Assembly (NCBI GenBank): GCA_934307065.1
Contig: CAKRCD010000033.1
Location: 1-17,521 of the forward strand
DNA length: 17,521 nt
Reading direction: 5' to 3'
Origin: an uncultured Bariatricus sp.
GTDB lineage: Bacteria; Bacillota; Clostridia; Lachnospirales; Lachnospiraceae
Each line of letters begins with the position of its first letter. Position 1 is the stretch's first letter. Under the pieces are notes generated by a model. It worked only from the letters and a program-made list of their open reading frames with translations, was not told the origin of the DNA and did no database searches. Positions 6,992-14,903 of the stretch are shown here, piece by piece. Position numbers and translations under genes: made by a program.

Positions 6992-8385
6992 TAAATCAAT
7001 TCTCCCATCATTTGTACAATCTGCTTGAACCAACGTGATTCAATAGTTCTTACATCCAGATAAATTGTATCATTCGCAGTTCTAGGAATAATCGGTACTT
7101 CAAGATGGCGCATCTCTTCTTCCAGCTTCGGTACACTGATATGATGAGGCTTCACAGTAACTGCCATACTTGGAATCCGTTCCAGCGGAAGTGAGCCTCC
7201 GCCAATCTGGGACTCACACTCTTCCAGTCCAAAATCCGCAGCCAGTCCTGCACGGTTCAGCATATTCTTTAAACTCCGTGCACGGGCTGTCACTTCTTCT
7301 TTTGTCTCATGAATCATGCGAAGTACCGGAATATTCTGAATTGCCTTTTCTTCTGATAAGTATTCCTGTAATACCAGTTCCAGTGCAGTCGCTGTAAATT
7401 TATCGATACGAAGCGCACGAGTCAGCTGATTCTTCTTCATCATATCAATATATTTCTTCTTACCGATGATAATTCCTGCCTGCGGTCCTCCCAAAAGCTT
7501 ATCGCCACTGAAACAGACCACATCTGCTCCACTTTTAATAGAGTCCTGAACTGTTGGTTCATAGGTCAGACCATATTTGCTTAAATCAACCAGCACACCG
7601 CTTCCCAAATCTTCGATTAACGGAAGCTCCCGTTCTTTCGCAAGAGGTGCTAAATCCGCTATGGTAACTGTATCCGTAAATCCTACAATACGATAATTAC
7701 TGGTGTGCACTTTCAAAAGTGCCTTTGTATCTTCCGTAATCGCATCTTCATAATCAGAGTAATGGGTCTTATTGGTTGTCCCTACTTCAACAAGTGTGGC
7801 TCCACTCTGTTCCATTACATCCGGAATACGGAACTTTCCGCCGATTTCCACCAGTTCCCCACGGGAAACAACCACTTCTCCGCCCTTTGCCATAGAACTC
7901 AAAATTAACATAACGGCTGCTGCATTATTATTTACAGCCATAGCAGCTTCTGCACCTGTAAGTCTGCACAGCAGTTCTTCAAAGTGAGAATATCTTTCTC
8001 CGCGCTTTCCTGCTTCCAGATTATACTCAAGATTAGAATACCCTGTAACTATATTTGACAACTTTGCCATATGCTCCTGACTGATCGGTGCTCTGCCAAG
8101 ATTTGTATGCAGAATCGTTCCCGTAGCATTGATTACCATACGCATATTTGGTGTATTAACTTTCTTGACATAGCGTAAAATCTGTTCAGTCAGTGATTCA
8201 ATTTTATCCAAAGCGGCTTTTTCGTCTTCACAAGTACCAATATATGCACGCAGTCCTTCCATTTCCTCACGGATTGCTTCCATCACAATCTCACGTCCGT
8301 ATTCTTCGATTGCATTCTGGATTTCCTCTTTCTCCAAAAGAATATCTACTTTCGGAATACTGCGGTATAATAAGTTTTTATTCAT
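6991..8385 (-). CDS. selA: L-seryl-tRNA(Sec) selenium transferase SelA
   Basis: A 464-residue protein, essentially the same length as the E. coli enzyme. This PLP-dependent, ring-forming enzyme converts Ser-tRNASec to Sec-tRNASec using selenophosphate. The N-terminal helical tRNA-binding region (1-75) precedes the conserved [15 protein letters not shown] block (86-100) and the PLP-lysine motif [12 protein letters not shown], with Lys296 as Schiff-base residue. An AGAGGA ribosome binding site precedes the ATG. The stop overlaps the selB start and selD lies 51 nt upstream, so selD-selA-selB form one transcription unit. No missing catalytic residues were seen. Confidence 0.97.
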   Translation of the reverse strand: MNKNLLYRSIPKVDILLEKEEIQNAIEEYGREIVMEAIREEMEGLRAYIGTCEDEKAALDKIESLTEQILRYVKKVNTPNMRMVINATGTILHTNLGRAPISQEHMAKLSNIVTGYSNLEYNLEAGKRGERYSHFEELLCRLTGAEAAMAVNNNAAAVMLILSSMAKGGEVVVSRGELVEIGGKFRIPDVMEQSGATLVEVGTTNKTHYSDYEDAITEDTKALLKVHTSNYRIVGFTDTVTIADLAPLAKERELPLIEDLGSGVLVDLSKYGLTYEPTVQDSIKSGADVVCFSGDKLLGGPQAGIIIGKKKYIDMMKKNQLTRALRIDKFTATALELVLQEYLSEEKAIQNIPVLRMIHETKEEVTARARSLKNMLNRAGLAADFGLEECESQIGGGSLPLERIPSMAVTVKPHHISVPKLEEEMRHLEVPIIPRTANDTIYLDVRTIESRWFKQIVQMMGELI

Positions 8386-8426
8386 GTCTGTCCTCTTCTA
8401 AAAATGTTTTTTCACATAAACTGTCA

Positions 8427-8452
8427 AATCCGTCTTCTAATGAAGACGGATT
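8427..8452 (-). repeat. Perfect hairpin at the selD/selA junction
   Basis: A perfect 11-bp stem AATCCGTCTTC/GAAGACGGATT with a 4-nt loop spans the last codons and stop of selD. No U-tract follows immediately, so it is more likely an mRNA processing or stability element, or a weak attenuator, than a full terminator. Confidence 0.6.
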
Positions 8453-9483
8453 AATTTGTCACTCTTCTCAGTTACCGTACCGATAATGGATACCTTCGTG
8501 TCTAAGTGCTTCTTCTCAAACTCTTCCATTACCGCTTCCACGTACTGCGGTTCTACACTAAGCAAAAGACCGCCAGATGTTTGTGGATCATAAAGTAAAT
8601 CAATAAAGTGTTCTTCTACTTTCTTTGTCTCAACCTTGTCGATTGAATATCCACGGTTCTTATATGCTCCGGCAGGAACCAGTCCCATCTTCGCATATGC
8701 CTCCGCCTCATCAAAATAAGCAATATCATGAACATTCAGCTCGAAAGTCACGTCACTGGCTTCTGCCATCTCTACACAATGTCCTAAAAGTCCGAATCCT
8801 GTAATGTCAGTACATGCATTTACCGGATATCCGTCTACAACTTCCTTCGCCTTCTTGTTCAAAGACGCCATAACGGTCTCTACTTCCTTGATTGCCTTAT
8901 TTGATGCCATCTCTGCCTTAATTGCTGTATTAATAATACCGCTGCCGACCTGCTTGGTTAAAATCAAAACATCACCCGGCTTACAGCCATAGTTTTTATA
9001 AATCTTGTCCGGATGGACAAATCCGGCTACACATAAACCATACTTTGGTTCATCGTCCTGAACAGAATGTCCGCCTACAAGAACAGCTCCCGCTTCTTTT
9101 ACCTTATCTGCTCCACCAGCGAGAATGTCACCGAGGATTTCCGGGTCTAAACAGTTCGGGAATCCGACAATATTAAGTGCAATCTTTGGAACGCCTCCCA
9201 TCGCATATACATCACTCAGGGAATTTGCTGCCGCTATTTGACCAAACATATAGGGATCGTCAACTATCGGTGTGAAGAAGTCAACTGTATGAATCATTGC
9301 GATATCATCCGTCACCTTATAGATTGCTGCATCGTCCGATGTTTCAATTCCAACTAAAAGATTATCATCGTGAAACCGAGGTAACTTACCCAGAACCTGG
9401 GCAAGGGTCTCCGGACCAATCTTAGCCGCTCACCCTGATGTTTTTGCCAACTGTGTTAATCTAACGTCTTTCTTGCTTATCAT
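8437..9483 (-). CDS. selD: Selenophosphate synthetase SelD, itself a selenoprotein (in-frame TGA = Sec18)
   Basis: SelD makes selenophosphate from selenide and ATP. Read from the ATG at 9483 (ribosome binding site GGGAGAGG, 9 nt upstream), the frame continues through a TGA at 9430-9432 into the family's N-terminal sequence: TSG-Sec-AAKIGPETL. The TGA sits at the position of E. coli Cys17, and Lys21 corresponds to catalytic Lys20. DDAAIY (50-55) is the metal/nucleotide-binding segment. The full product is 348 residues, the normal size; without Sec decoding only the part from about residue 57 (9315) would be called, losing the catalytic residues. A SECIS-like hairpin follows the TGA. Synthesis of SelD would thus depend on the pathway's own product. 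It lies 24 nt after yedF and upstream of selA. Confidence 0.96.
9400..9432 (-). promoter_or_regulatory. Selenocysteine UGA codon with bacterial SECIS element in selD
   Basis: The TGA occupies 9430-9432. Directly downstream on the minus strand a bulged hairpin forms: GGC/GCC (9425-9427 with 9400-9402), AAG/CTT (9421-9423 with 9403-9405), an ATT bulge, then GGTC/GACC (9414-9417 with 9406-9409) closing loop CGGA (9410-9413). The apical loop begins 17 nt after the UGA, within the spacing expected for SelB-dependent recoding. Confidence 0.88.
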
Positions 9484-9507
9484 TTCACAAAACCTCTCCC
9501 ATTTATC

Positions 9508-10113
9508 TTATGGGGTAATGATCTTTCCTGCCTCAGCCATAGCTTCTACAATGCTGTACATATTCGTAACAGATCCTACCGCCAATTTGTCTTTCACTTC
9601 ATAATAATCTAAGCAAGTACCACATGTCAAGATTTCCACACCCTGAGCTTCCAAAGATTTTAAATCTTCCAGCACTTCTGAACCTTCAATTGTAAGTGTT
9701 GCACCTCCATTGTAGAACAACATCTTCTTAGGAAGGGTATCAAGCTGTGTAACTGCATAAATAAATCCTTTAATTAAAACTTTTCCTAATGCATCATTTC
9801 CGCACCCCATACGGTCTGATCTGACAACAACAATCGTATTATTTCTCATATCCGGTGTACACTCCTCACAAACTTCATTTGCAGCAGCCGGTGCGCCCTG
9901 CATTTTAATTACTACTTTATATTCTTTTTCAGCAATCTTCTCAGAGCTTACTTCTCCGCCCTGATCTTTTGCCATCTTTGTAACATTCTGAACCGCGATT
10001 TCATTATCAACCAGAACTTCAACTGTCTCAGGTCCTGTAAGAGCCTGCATTGCTTTCTTAGTCTTAATAACCGGAATCGGGCAGTTATCACCCATTGCAT
10101 TTACTGTAACCAT
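9508..10113 (-). CDS. yedF: Selenium metabolism protein YedF (TusA-like plus DsrE-like domains)
   Basis: A 201-residue two-domain protein. The N-terminal TusA-like domain (1-72) carries the CPxP signature as NCPIP with Cys11. A cysteine-containing linker (Cys82, Cys85) leads into a DsrE/DsrF-like domain (about 93-200) with Cys104 in RMGCGNDALG and a CGTC pair at 164-167. This architecture matches the sulfurtransferase-like selenium metabolism protein YedF, found only near selD-type genes. It probably accepts selenium (or sulfur) as a perselenide and hands it on for selenophosphate synthesis; this is inferred from the family and position. It is the first gene of the operon, with an AGGTAGG ribosome binding site 9 nt before the ATG. 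Confidence 0.93.
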   Translation of the reverse strand: MVTVNAMGDNCPIPVIKTKKAMQALTGPETVEVLVDNEIAVQNVTKMAKDQGGEVSSEKIAEKEYKVVIKMQGAPAAANEVCEECTPDMRNNTIVVVRSDRMGCGNDALGKVLIKGFIYAVTQLDTLPKKMLFYNGGATLTIEGSEVLEDLKSLEAQGVEILTCGTCLDYYEVKDKLAVGSVTNMYSIVEAMAEAGKIITP

Positions 10114-10163
10114 AATTGATTACCTACCTTTCTTCTTTTTAGTAGTCCCCTACTTCTTCACTT

Positions 10164-10178
10164 ATAGAAACATTCTAT
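10164..10178. promoter_or_regulatory. Candidate LysR operator overlapping the yedF -10 region
   Basis: A dyad reading ATAGA-ATGTT-TCTAT on the minus strand, with a T-N11-A core. It covers the inferred -10 and transcription start of yedF, a position suited to repression or to the activation-site contact of a LysR protein. Confidence 0.5.
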
Positions 10179-10200
10179 CACTGTTTGTGTATAAGGTAAA
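10172..10200 (-). promoter_or_regulatory. Promoter of the yedF-selD-selA-selB-lysR operon
   Basis: On the minus strand, -35 TTTACC (10195-10200), 17-nt spacer and -10 TAGAAT (10172-10177). Transcription would start near 10165, leaving a leader of about 50 nt before yedF. Confidence 0.6.
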
Positions 10201-10231
10201 CCATTTATTTTATAAATTTTAATTTATATTA

Positions 10232-10246
10232 ATAGATATTATCTAT
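10232..10246. promoter_or_regulatory. Candidate LysR recognition site upstream of yedF
   Basis: A perfect dyad reading ATAGATA-A-TATCTAT on the minus strand, with a T-N11-A core. Its centre (10239) is about 74 bp upstream of the inferred yedF start, nearly the same distance as the matching site in front of the desulfurase operon. Confidence 0.6.
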
Positions 10247-10260
10247 AACCAATCCTGCAA

Positions 10261-10294
10261 ATAGATTTTTTCCTTGTCCTGTATAGATTTTTTC
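10261..10294 (+). repeat. Two direct copies of ATAGATTTTTTC, 22 bp apart
   Basis: Copies at 10261-10272 and 10283-10294 are spaced by two helical turns on the same face. Each carries the ATAGA half of the candidate LysR operator; the second continues as CTGT, one base away from the CTAT half. They overlap the plus-strand promoter. Confidence 0.6.
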
Positions 10295-10302
10295 TGTATA
10301 CT
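10274..10302 (+). promoter_or_regulatory. Promoter of the plus-strand methyltransferase gene
   Basis: -35 TTGTCC (10274-10279), 17-nt spacer and -10 TATACT (10297-10302). Start near 10309; the leader contains an AGGGG/CCCCT hairpin around 10323-10337. It is divergent from the yedF promoter, sharing about 70-100 bp of control region. Confidence 0.65.
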
Positions 10303-10391
10303 GATTGATAGACAACATAGTCAGGGGGCTTGCCCCTACATTATTTTATAAAACAATGGATAAAAATCAGGATAAAGGAAGGACTATATCT

Positions 10392-11249
10392 ATGTGGATA
10401 GCAGATGGATGGAAGGATTATGAAGTAATTGATACTTCAAAAGGTGAGAAATTAGAGCGTTGGGGACAATATTTGCTGGTTCGCCCGGACCCGCAGGTCA
10501 TTTGGGATACTCCCAAGACAAACCGTGGCTGGAAAAACAGAAATGCACACTATCACCGCAGTCAAAAAGGGGGCGGTGAATGGGAGTTCATTGATTTACC
10601 GGAGCAGTGGCAAATTCACTACAAGGATTTAACATTTAACTTAAAGCCATTTAGTTTCAAGCACACCGGATTATTCCCAGAGCAGGCAACCAACTGGGAC
10701 TGGTTTTCTGAAAAAATCAAGAAAGCAGAACGGTCTGTCAAGGTATTGAACTTATTTGCGTACACCGGAGGTGCGACTCTGGCAGCAGCCGCCGCAGGAG
10801 CACAGGTTACTCATGTAGATGCCTCGAAGGGAATGGTCGCATGGGCAAAAGAAAATGCAGCTTCTTCCGGACTTCAGGATGCTCCTATCCGCTGGCTCGT
10901 AGATGACTGCGTAAAATTCGTCGAACGTGAAATCCGCCGCGGAAACCATTATGATGCTATCATCATGGACCCCCCGTCCTATGGTCGTGGCCCAAAGGGT
11001 GAAATCTGGAAAATTGAAGATGCCATTCATCCACTGATTAAACTTTGTACACAAATTCTGTCGGATGATCCGCTTTTCTTCCTGATTAACTCTTACACCA
11101 CAGGTCTGGCACCTGCTGTTCTGACTTATATGCTTTCTACCGAATTGAAGCCATGGCATGGGCACGTAGATTCCCAGGAAATCGGTCTTCCTGTTTCTTC
11201 GAATGGTCTGATTCTCCCTTGCGGTGCAAGCGGAAGATGGGAACGGTAG
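10392..11249 (+). CDS. Class I SAM-dependent rRNA methyltransferase-like protein (RlmI/RlmK C-terminal-type)
   Basis: The 285-residue product is a Rossmann-fold methyltransferase. The SAM-binding loop is LNLFAYTGG (about 119-127) followed by the acidic strand end VDAS, and the catalytic motif DPPSYGRG (193-200) is the DPPxF/Y type of RlmI/RlmK-like 23S rRNA cytosine or guanine methyltransferases. It lacks an N-terminal PUA domain, so the exact target is uncertain. The start at MWIADGW is chosen because AAAGGAAGG lies 9 nt upstream; an ATG at 10305 lies before the predicted transcription start and has no ribosome binding site. It is the only clear plus-strand gene and shares its control region with the selenium operon, though nothing in the protein suggests a selenium role. 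Confidence 0.85.
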   Translation: MWIADGWKDYEVIDTSKGEKLERWGQYLLVRPDPQVIWDTPKTNRGWKNRNAHYHRSQKGGGEWEFIDLPEQWQIHYKDLTFNLKPFSFKHTGLFPEQATNWDWFSEKIKKAERSVKVLNLFAYTGGATLAAAAAGAQVTHVDASKGMVAWAKENAASSGLQDAPIRWLVDDCVKFVEREIRRGNHYDAIIMDPPSYGRGPKGEIWKIEDAIHPLIKLCTQILSDDPLFFLINSYTTGLAPAVLTYMLSTELKPWHGHVDSQEIGLPVSSNGLILPCGASGRWER

Positions 11250-11290
11250 GAGCGGAGCGTTTTATTTATTAAAAAAGAATTTCCCTAATA

Positions 11291-11330
11291 AAAACCACGC
11301 TGTGTTTCGGCACAACGTGGTTTTTGTTTT
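11291..11330. terminator. Bidirectional terminator between convergent genes
   Basis: AAAACCACG/CGTGGTTTT (11291-11299 with 11316-11324) and an inner TGTG/CACA stem enclose a TTTCGG loop. T-tracts follow on both strands (five T then GTTTTT on plus, TTTTTATTAG on minus), serving the methyltransferase and the aminopeptidase. Confidence 0.9.
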
Positions 11331-11336
11331 TCATCA

Positions 11337-13124
11337 TTAAATTTCTCTTGTATATTTCTTCAGGAATTCTACTTCTTCTTCATTTAAATATGGAGATACT
11401 TTTTCAAATACTTCTTTATGATAGTTATTCAGATATTTCTTATCCTCGGCTGTCATCATTTCCGGATTCAATGCATCCAAATCCATTGGCACATAAGTGA
11501 TGGTATCGAAATACATAAACTGACCGTATTCATTTGCTTCTCCTTGGCGGACAAGAAGTTCATTTTCCAGACGGATACCATGGGAGCCTTCAATATAAAT
11601 ACCTGGTTCATCCGTAATTATCATGCCTTCCTGCAGCACATCTGTTTCTCCCTCACGATACTGGAAACGGAATCCTGCAGGACCTTCGTGAATATTAAGC
11701 AGATATCCAACACCATGCCCGGTTCCATGATTGAAGTTCAATCCTCTCTCCCAGAATGGTTGTCTGGCAAGTACATCCAGATTCATACCTGTACAGCCCT
11801 TTAAGAATTTCGCATTGGCAAGTCTTAGGTTGCTCATGGCAACTAAAGTGAAATGATCTTTCATAAACTGCGGTACTTCTCCAAGTGCATAGGTACGTGT
11901 AATATCTGTAGAGCCTTCATAGAAACCTGCTCCTGTATCCGTAAGAAATAGTTCCCCTTCCTTTAATTCTACATTTGTCTCTGGTGTAGAAGAATAATGA
12001 CACATTGCACTATGTGCACCATAAGACGAAATCGGGGCAAAACTTGGTCGGATAAAATTACCCATTTCCACGCGGAATTCATCCAGTTTGTCTGAAGCAC
12101 TCATCTCAGTAATTGTCATTTTCCCAACATTTTCCTTCAGCCACTTCATAAAACGGATATGCGCTACACTGTCCTTAATCTGTGCCTTACGAATGTTTTC
12201 AATTTCCACTTTATTTTTCAGACACTTAAATAGAATTTCCGGATTTCTTGCTTCTACCTTCTTCACATTTTCCGGAATGTTATTATAAAGTGCATAATTC
12301 AGTCTTACCGGGTCAATCAAGAGAAAAGCTTCTGCATTTACCCTCTTAATATCTTCATAAATCGCATTGTATGGATGGAATACGACTCCGTCTTTTTCCA
12401 GTTTTCCTCTTAGTTCTGCAGAAAACTTATTTTCATCCACATACAAATCTGCTTTGTCCATCGTAATTACCATGTAAGAAAGCAGCAATGGGAAGAAGTC
12501 AATGTCATTTCCACGGATATTCAGTGTCCAACAGATATCATCCAAGGTGGTAAGTACATGTTCTGTTGTCCCTGCTTTCTTCATTTCTTCACGAATACGC
12601 GCAAACTTGCTTTCTACGGATTCGCCTGTATATTTTTCTTCCAGACCAAATACAGGTTCTGTGGAAAGTGCCGGTCTGTCTTCCCAGATGGCATCAATCA
12701 AATCATAATCATAAATAATTTTGCCATGCTTTTTATCCACAATTTCTTTATAGGCTTTTCCATCACCCATGGAAACTACACGGCCATCAAACCCGAGAAC
12801 TCCATTTTCAGGAAATTCCTTTTCCAGATACTCTAATAAATTAGGAACACCCGGTTCGCCCATTTTCATCAGTTCCACGGTGCTACCCTTTAACTGGCCT
12901 GCTGCCTGTACAAAATATCTTCCATCCGTCCATAAACGTGCTTCTTTGGTTGTAATGATCGCAGTTCCTGCCGAACCGGTAAATCCGGTAATAAACGCAC
13001 GTGCTTTAAAATGTTCTCCTACATATTCACTCTGATGAAAATCTGCTGTCGGCACAATATAAAAATCAATGCCATGCTCCTCCATCTTTTCACGTAATTT
13101 TGAAATTCTCTCTGCAACACGCAT
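11337..13124 (-). CDS. Aminopeptidase P (Xaa-Pro aminopeptidase), M24 family
   Basis: A 595-residue cytosolic metallopeptidase that removes an N-terminal residue preceding proline. The long three-domain form is seen: two creatinase-like N-terminal domains (about 1-310) and a pita-bread catalytic domain (about 315-545), then a C-terminal extension. All five metal ligands are visible: Asp396 (LTDTGA), Asp407 (STDITR), His470 (GTGHGVG), Glu506 (TDEPGIY) and Glu520 (RLENEL). The start was set at MRVAERI because GGAGG lies 10 nt upstream; the ATG five codons earlier contains that site and has none of its own. It appears monocistronic, with its own promoter and a bidirectional terminator. Confidence 0.94.
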   Translation of the reverse strand: MRVAERISKLREKMEEHGIDFYIVPTADFHQSEYVGEHFKARAFITGFTGSAGTAIITTKEARLWTDGRYFVQAAGQLKGSTVELMKMGEPGVPNLLEYLEKEFPENGVLGFDGRVVSMGDGKAYKEIVDKKHGKIIYDYDLIDAIWEDRPALSTEPVFGLEEKYTGESVESKFARIREEMKKAGTTEHVLTTLDDICWTLNIRGNDIDFFPLLLSYMVITMDKADLYVDENKFSAELRGKLEKDGVVFHPYNAIYEDIKRVNAEAFLLIDPVRLNYALYNNIPENVKKVEARNPEILFKCLKNKVEIENIRKAQIKDSVAHIRFMKWLKENVGKMTITEMSASDKLDEFRVEMGNFIRPSFAPISSYGAHSAMCHYSSTPETNVELKEGELFLTDTGAGFYEGSTDITRTYALGEVPQFMKDHFTLVAMSNLRLANAKFLKGCTGMNLDVLARQPFWERGLNFNHGTGHGVGYLLNIHEGPAGFRFQYREGETDVLQEGMIITDEPGIYIEGSHGIRLENELLVRQGEANEYGQFMYFDTITYVPMDLDALNPEMMTAEDKKYLNNYHKEVFEKVSPYLNEEEVEFLKKYTREI

Positions 13125-13151
13125 TTTCTTTTCCTCCATTTATTTTTTATG

Positions 13152-13180
13152 ATATCAGATTCCAAAGGGCTAAATTCAAA
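13152..13180 (-). promoter_or_regulatory. Probable promoter of the aminopeptidase gene
   Basis: On the minus strand, -35 TTTGAA (13175-13180), 17-nt spacer, -10 TGATAT (13152-13157). It predicts a short leader of about 20 nt that includes the ribosome binding site and agrees with the start at 13124. Confidence 0.5.
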
Positions 13181-13212
13181 CCCTGAGACCTTACCTCAAT
13201 ATGAACCGGTTT

Positions 13213-14082
13213 CTACCTGAGTCTTCGGTTTCGTTTTTCATTATCATTCCAGTTTCCAATTACTTCATTCACACTGGAAACTGTGATAAATGCATTCGGA
13301 TCAATCTGATGTACATACTGAATCAATTTCGCATACTCATATTTCTCCAGCACGCTGACCACTTCCATACGTTTCTCACTGCTCATTCCGCCAAATGCTT
13401 CATACATAGTAGCACCTCGGTTCAAATCATAGACTATGTATCGCGCCAGTTCCTGATATTCCTTCGAAATAACGCACACACGCTTTCTGCTATGGAAACC
13501 ATTGATAAAGTTGTCCAGAAGCACACCACCCATGTAAGTTCCTATCAAACTGACAATTAAAGTCTTGGTATCTGAAACTAAAATAGAAGTCGCAGCAGTT
13601 ACATAGCCTGCAAGTGCACAGGCTTTTCCGATTTCCATATAGAAAAACTTGTTAAGCAATTTTGCCACAATATCAAGTCCACCTGAAGAAGCGTTGATAT
13701 TGAAAAGCATAGCCTGCCCTAAGCTCATAATCAATACATACCCGCAGGCATCCAAAAACTGGTCTCCCGTAAGCGATTGCATATTCGGAGTAATAATTTC
13801 AAATATACGAAGATAAACCGGTAATAAAATTGCAGAAATAACGGTCTTTGCGCCAAATTCTCTGCCGATAAATATAAATCCTATTGCCAGCAAAACTCCA
13901 TTGGCTATAAAAGTCAATACAGACATCGGAAGCGGCACAAAATTCGAAAGCACTACCAGAAATCCTGACATACTACCAATCGCCAGTTTCCCAGGCATCA
14001 GAAAATAATAAACCGCAATCGACACAATAAACATCCCTACTACTAACACGTAGAGGTCTTTCCATGTAATTTTCTCTTTCAT
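13213..14082 (-). CDS. YitT-family membrane protein (DUF161/DUF2179)
   Basis: The 289-residue product has a membrane part of five to six hydrophobic segments (about 10-190) with the family's glycine-rich motif NINASSGGLDIVAK near 130-143. A soluble C-terminal DUF2179 domain (about 205-275) contains YEAFGGMSSEKRMEVV and a ferredoxin-like pattern. YitT proteins are widespread in Firmicutes and their transport or signalling role is unknown. The start MKEKITW is used because GGGAGAAG precedes it; the 35 residues that an upstream ATG would add are not membrane-protein-like. It lies 109 nt downstream of the phosphatase gene and may have its own promoter. Confidence 0.88.
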   Translation of the reverse strand: MKEKITWKDLYVLVVGMFIVSIAVYYFLMPGKLAIGSMSGFLVVLSNFVPLPMSVLTFIANGVLLAIGFIFIGREFGAKTVISAILLPVYLRIFEIITPNMQSLTGDQFLDACGYVLIMSLGQAMLFNINASSGGLDIVAKLLNKFFYMEIGKACALAGYVTAATSILVSDTKTLIVSLIGTYMGGVLLDNFINGFHSRKRVCVISKEYQELARYIVYDLNRGATMYEAFGGMSSEKRMEVVSVLEKYEYAKLIQYVHQIDPNAFITVSSVNEVIGNWNDNEKRNRRLR

Positions 14083-14118
14083 CGTTCTTCTCCCATTCCT
14101 AGTCTCGAGGAAATACAC

Positions 14119-14147
14119 TCTGTCTATATAGTAACACTTTTCTCTGA
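14119..14147 (-). promoter_or_regulatory. Possible promoter of the YitT-family gene
   Basis: On the minus strand a TTAGAC -35-like hexamer and a TACTAT -10-like hexamer are 17 nt apart within about 14119-14150. The match is moderate and the gene could also be read through from the phosphatase. Confidence 0.35.
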
Positions 14148-14191
14148 AAAGTCTAATATTTATTTTGTGATACCAAGATATTATCATTTTC

Positions 14192-14653
14192 TTACAAATT
14201 ATTTTTGAAATAGTGCAGAAGTCCCTCGCAGCCTTCTATCACATCTTTGTAAGTCTCATCAAAATTACCCGTATACCAAGGGTCAGCTATGGACTCCCCT
14301 TTTCGTTCCGTAAAGTCCAGCAATTTATATACCTTATGTTCCGGGTCTTGTCCGATAATCCGCATCAGATTCCGCACATTGTTCGAATCCATTACAATCA
14401 GATAATCATAGTTGTCATAATCTTTCTTTGTCACTTGAACTGCACGATGGTCTTCACATGGAATGTTAACCTCTGCCAGTTTCTTTCGGGTGCCATAATG
14501 GACACCATTGCCGAGCTCCTCTCGGCTGGTTGCAGCAGATGAAATATAGAATTCAGAAGCAATGCCACGTTCGCGGACCATATACTTCAAAACCATTTCA
14601 GCCATAGTGGAACGGCAAATATTGCCGTGGCAGATGAAAAGTACTTTTATCAT
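14192..14653 (-). CDS. Low-molecular-weight protein tyrosine phosphatase
   Basis: A 153-residue cytosolic enzyme with the complete family signature near the N-terminus, CHGNICRS (8-15): Cys8 is the nucleophile and Arg14 binds phosphate. The general acid Asp124 lies in ADPWYTG, the usual DPW/DPY loop. Length is typical of the family. The start MIKVLFICHG was chosen by homology; a GAGG lies 10 nt upstream, and an ATG six codons earlier would only add residues not seen in the family. Such enzymes often act with bacterial tyrosine kinases in capsule synthesis, but no such genes are visible here. Its upstream flank carries unusual tandem repeats. Confidence 0.92.
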   Translation of the reverse strand: MIKVLFICHGNICRSTMAEMVLKYMVRERGIASEFYISSAATSREELGNGVHYGTRKKLAEVNIPCEDHRAVQVTKKDYDNYDYLIVMDSNNVRNLMRIIGQDPEHKVYKLLDFTERKGESIADPWYTGNFDETYKDVIEGCEGLLHYFKNNL

Positions 14654-14659
14654 TGTTGC

Positions 14660-14720
14660 ATAACCTCGCATTTCTTAGTTTTTCTTGGTTTTTCGGGCTT
14701 TGTAAGCCTTTGTAAATTTT
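14660..14720 (-). repeat. Tandem 10-bp imperfect repeats upstream of the phosphatase gene
   Basis: On the minus strand the sequence contains TTACAAAGGC TTACAAAGCC, then GAAAAACCAA GAAAAACTAA, each pair repeating every 10 bp. GGTTATGC occurs on both sides (near 14662 and 14728). The rest of the interval up to 14903 holds no gene that can be supported. Confidence 0.5.
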
Positions 14721-14903
14721 TGCTTTCTGGCATAACCTGGTTTATTTTCGCATAATATCGTCAGCAAAAGGTGTAAAATAAGGTGTATGTTTTTATCGGA
14801 AAATTGGTTTTATAAAAGGCTGTGTAGATTCTGATTTGCTAATACTTGGACACTTTATCTCTGTTCTAACACATACCAAAGCACTATCTTACAGCCACAT
14901 TAT

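Noticed and set aside
6992..7033. Longer SelB N-terminus from an ATG inside selA
   Set aside because: The added residues are absent from the family, and the downstream ATG overlaps the selA stop and directly starts the GTPase domain.
8437..9315. selD as a 292-residue protein starting at a GTG
   Set aside because: It would lack the catalytic Sec/Cys and Lys; the frame upstream through TGA matches SelD exactly.
9421..9483. Frameshift or nonsense pseudogene in selD
   Set aside because: The only stop is a TGA at the known Sec position with a SECIS hairpin and all Sec machinery next door.
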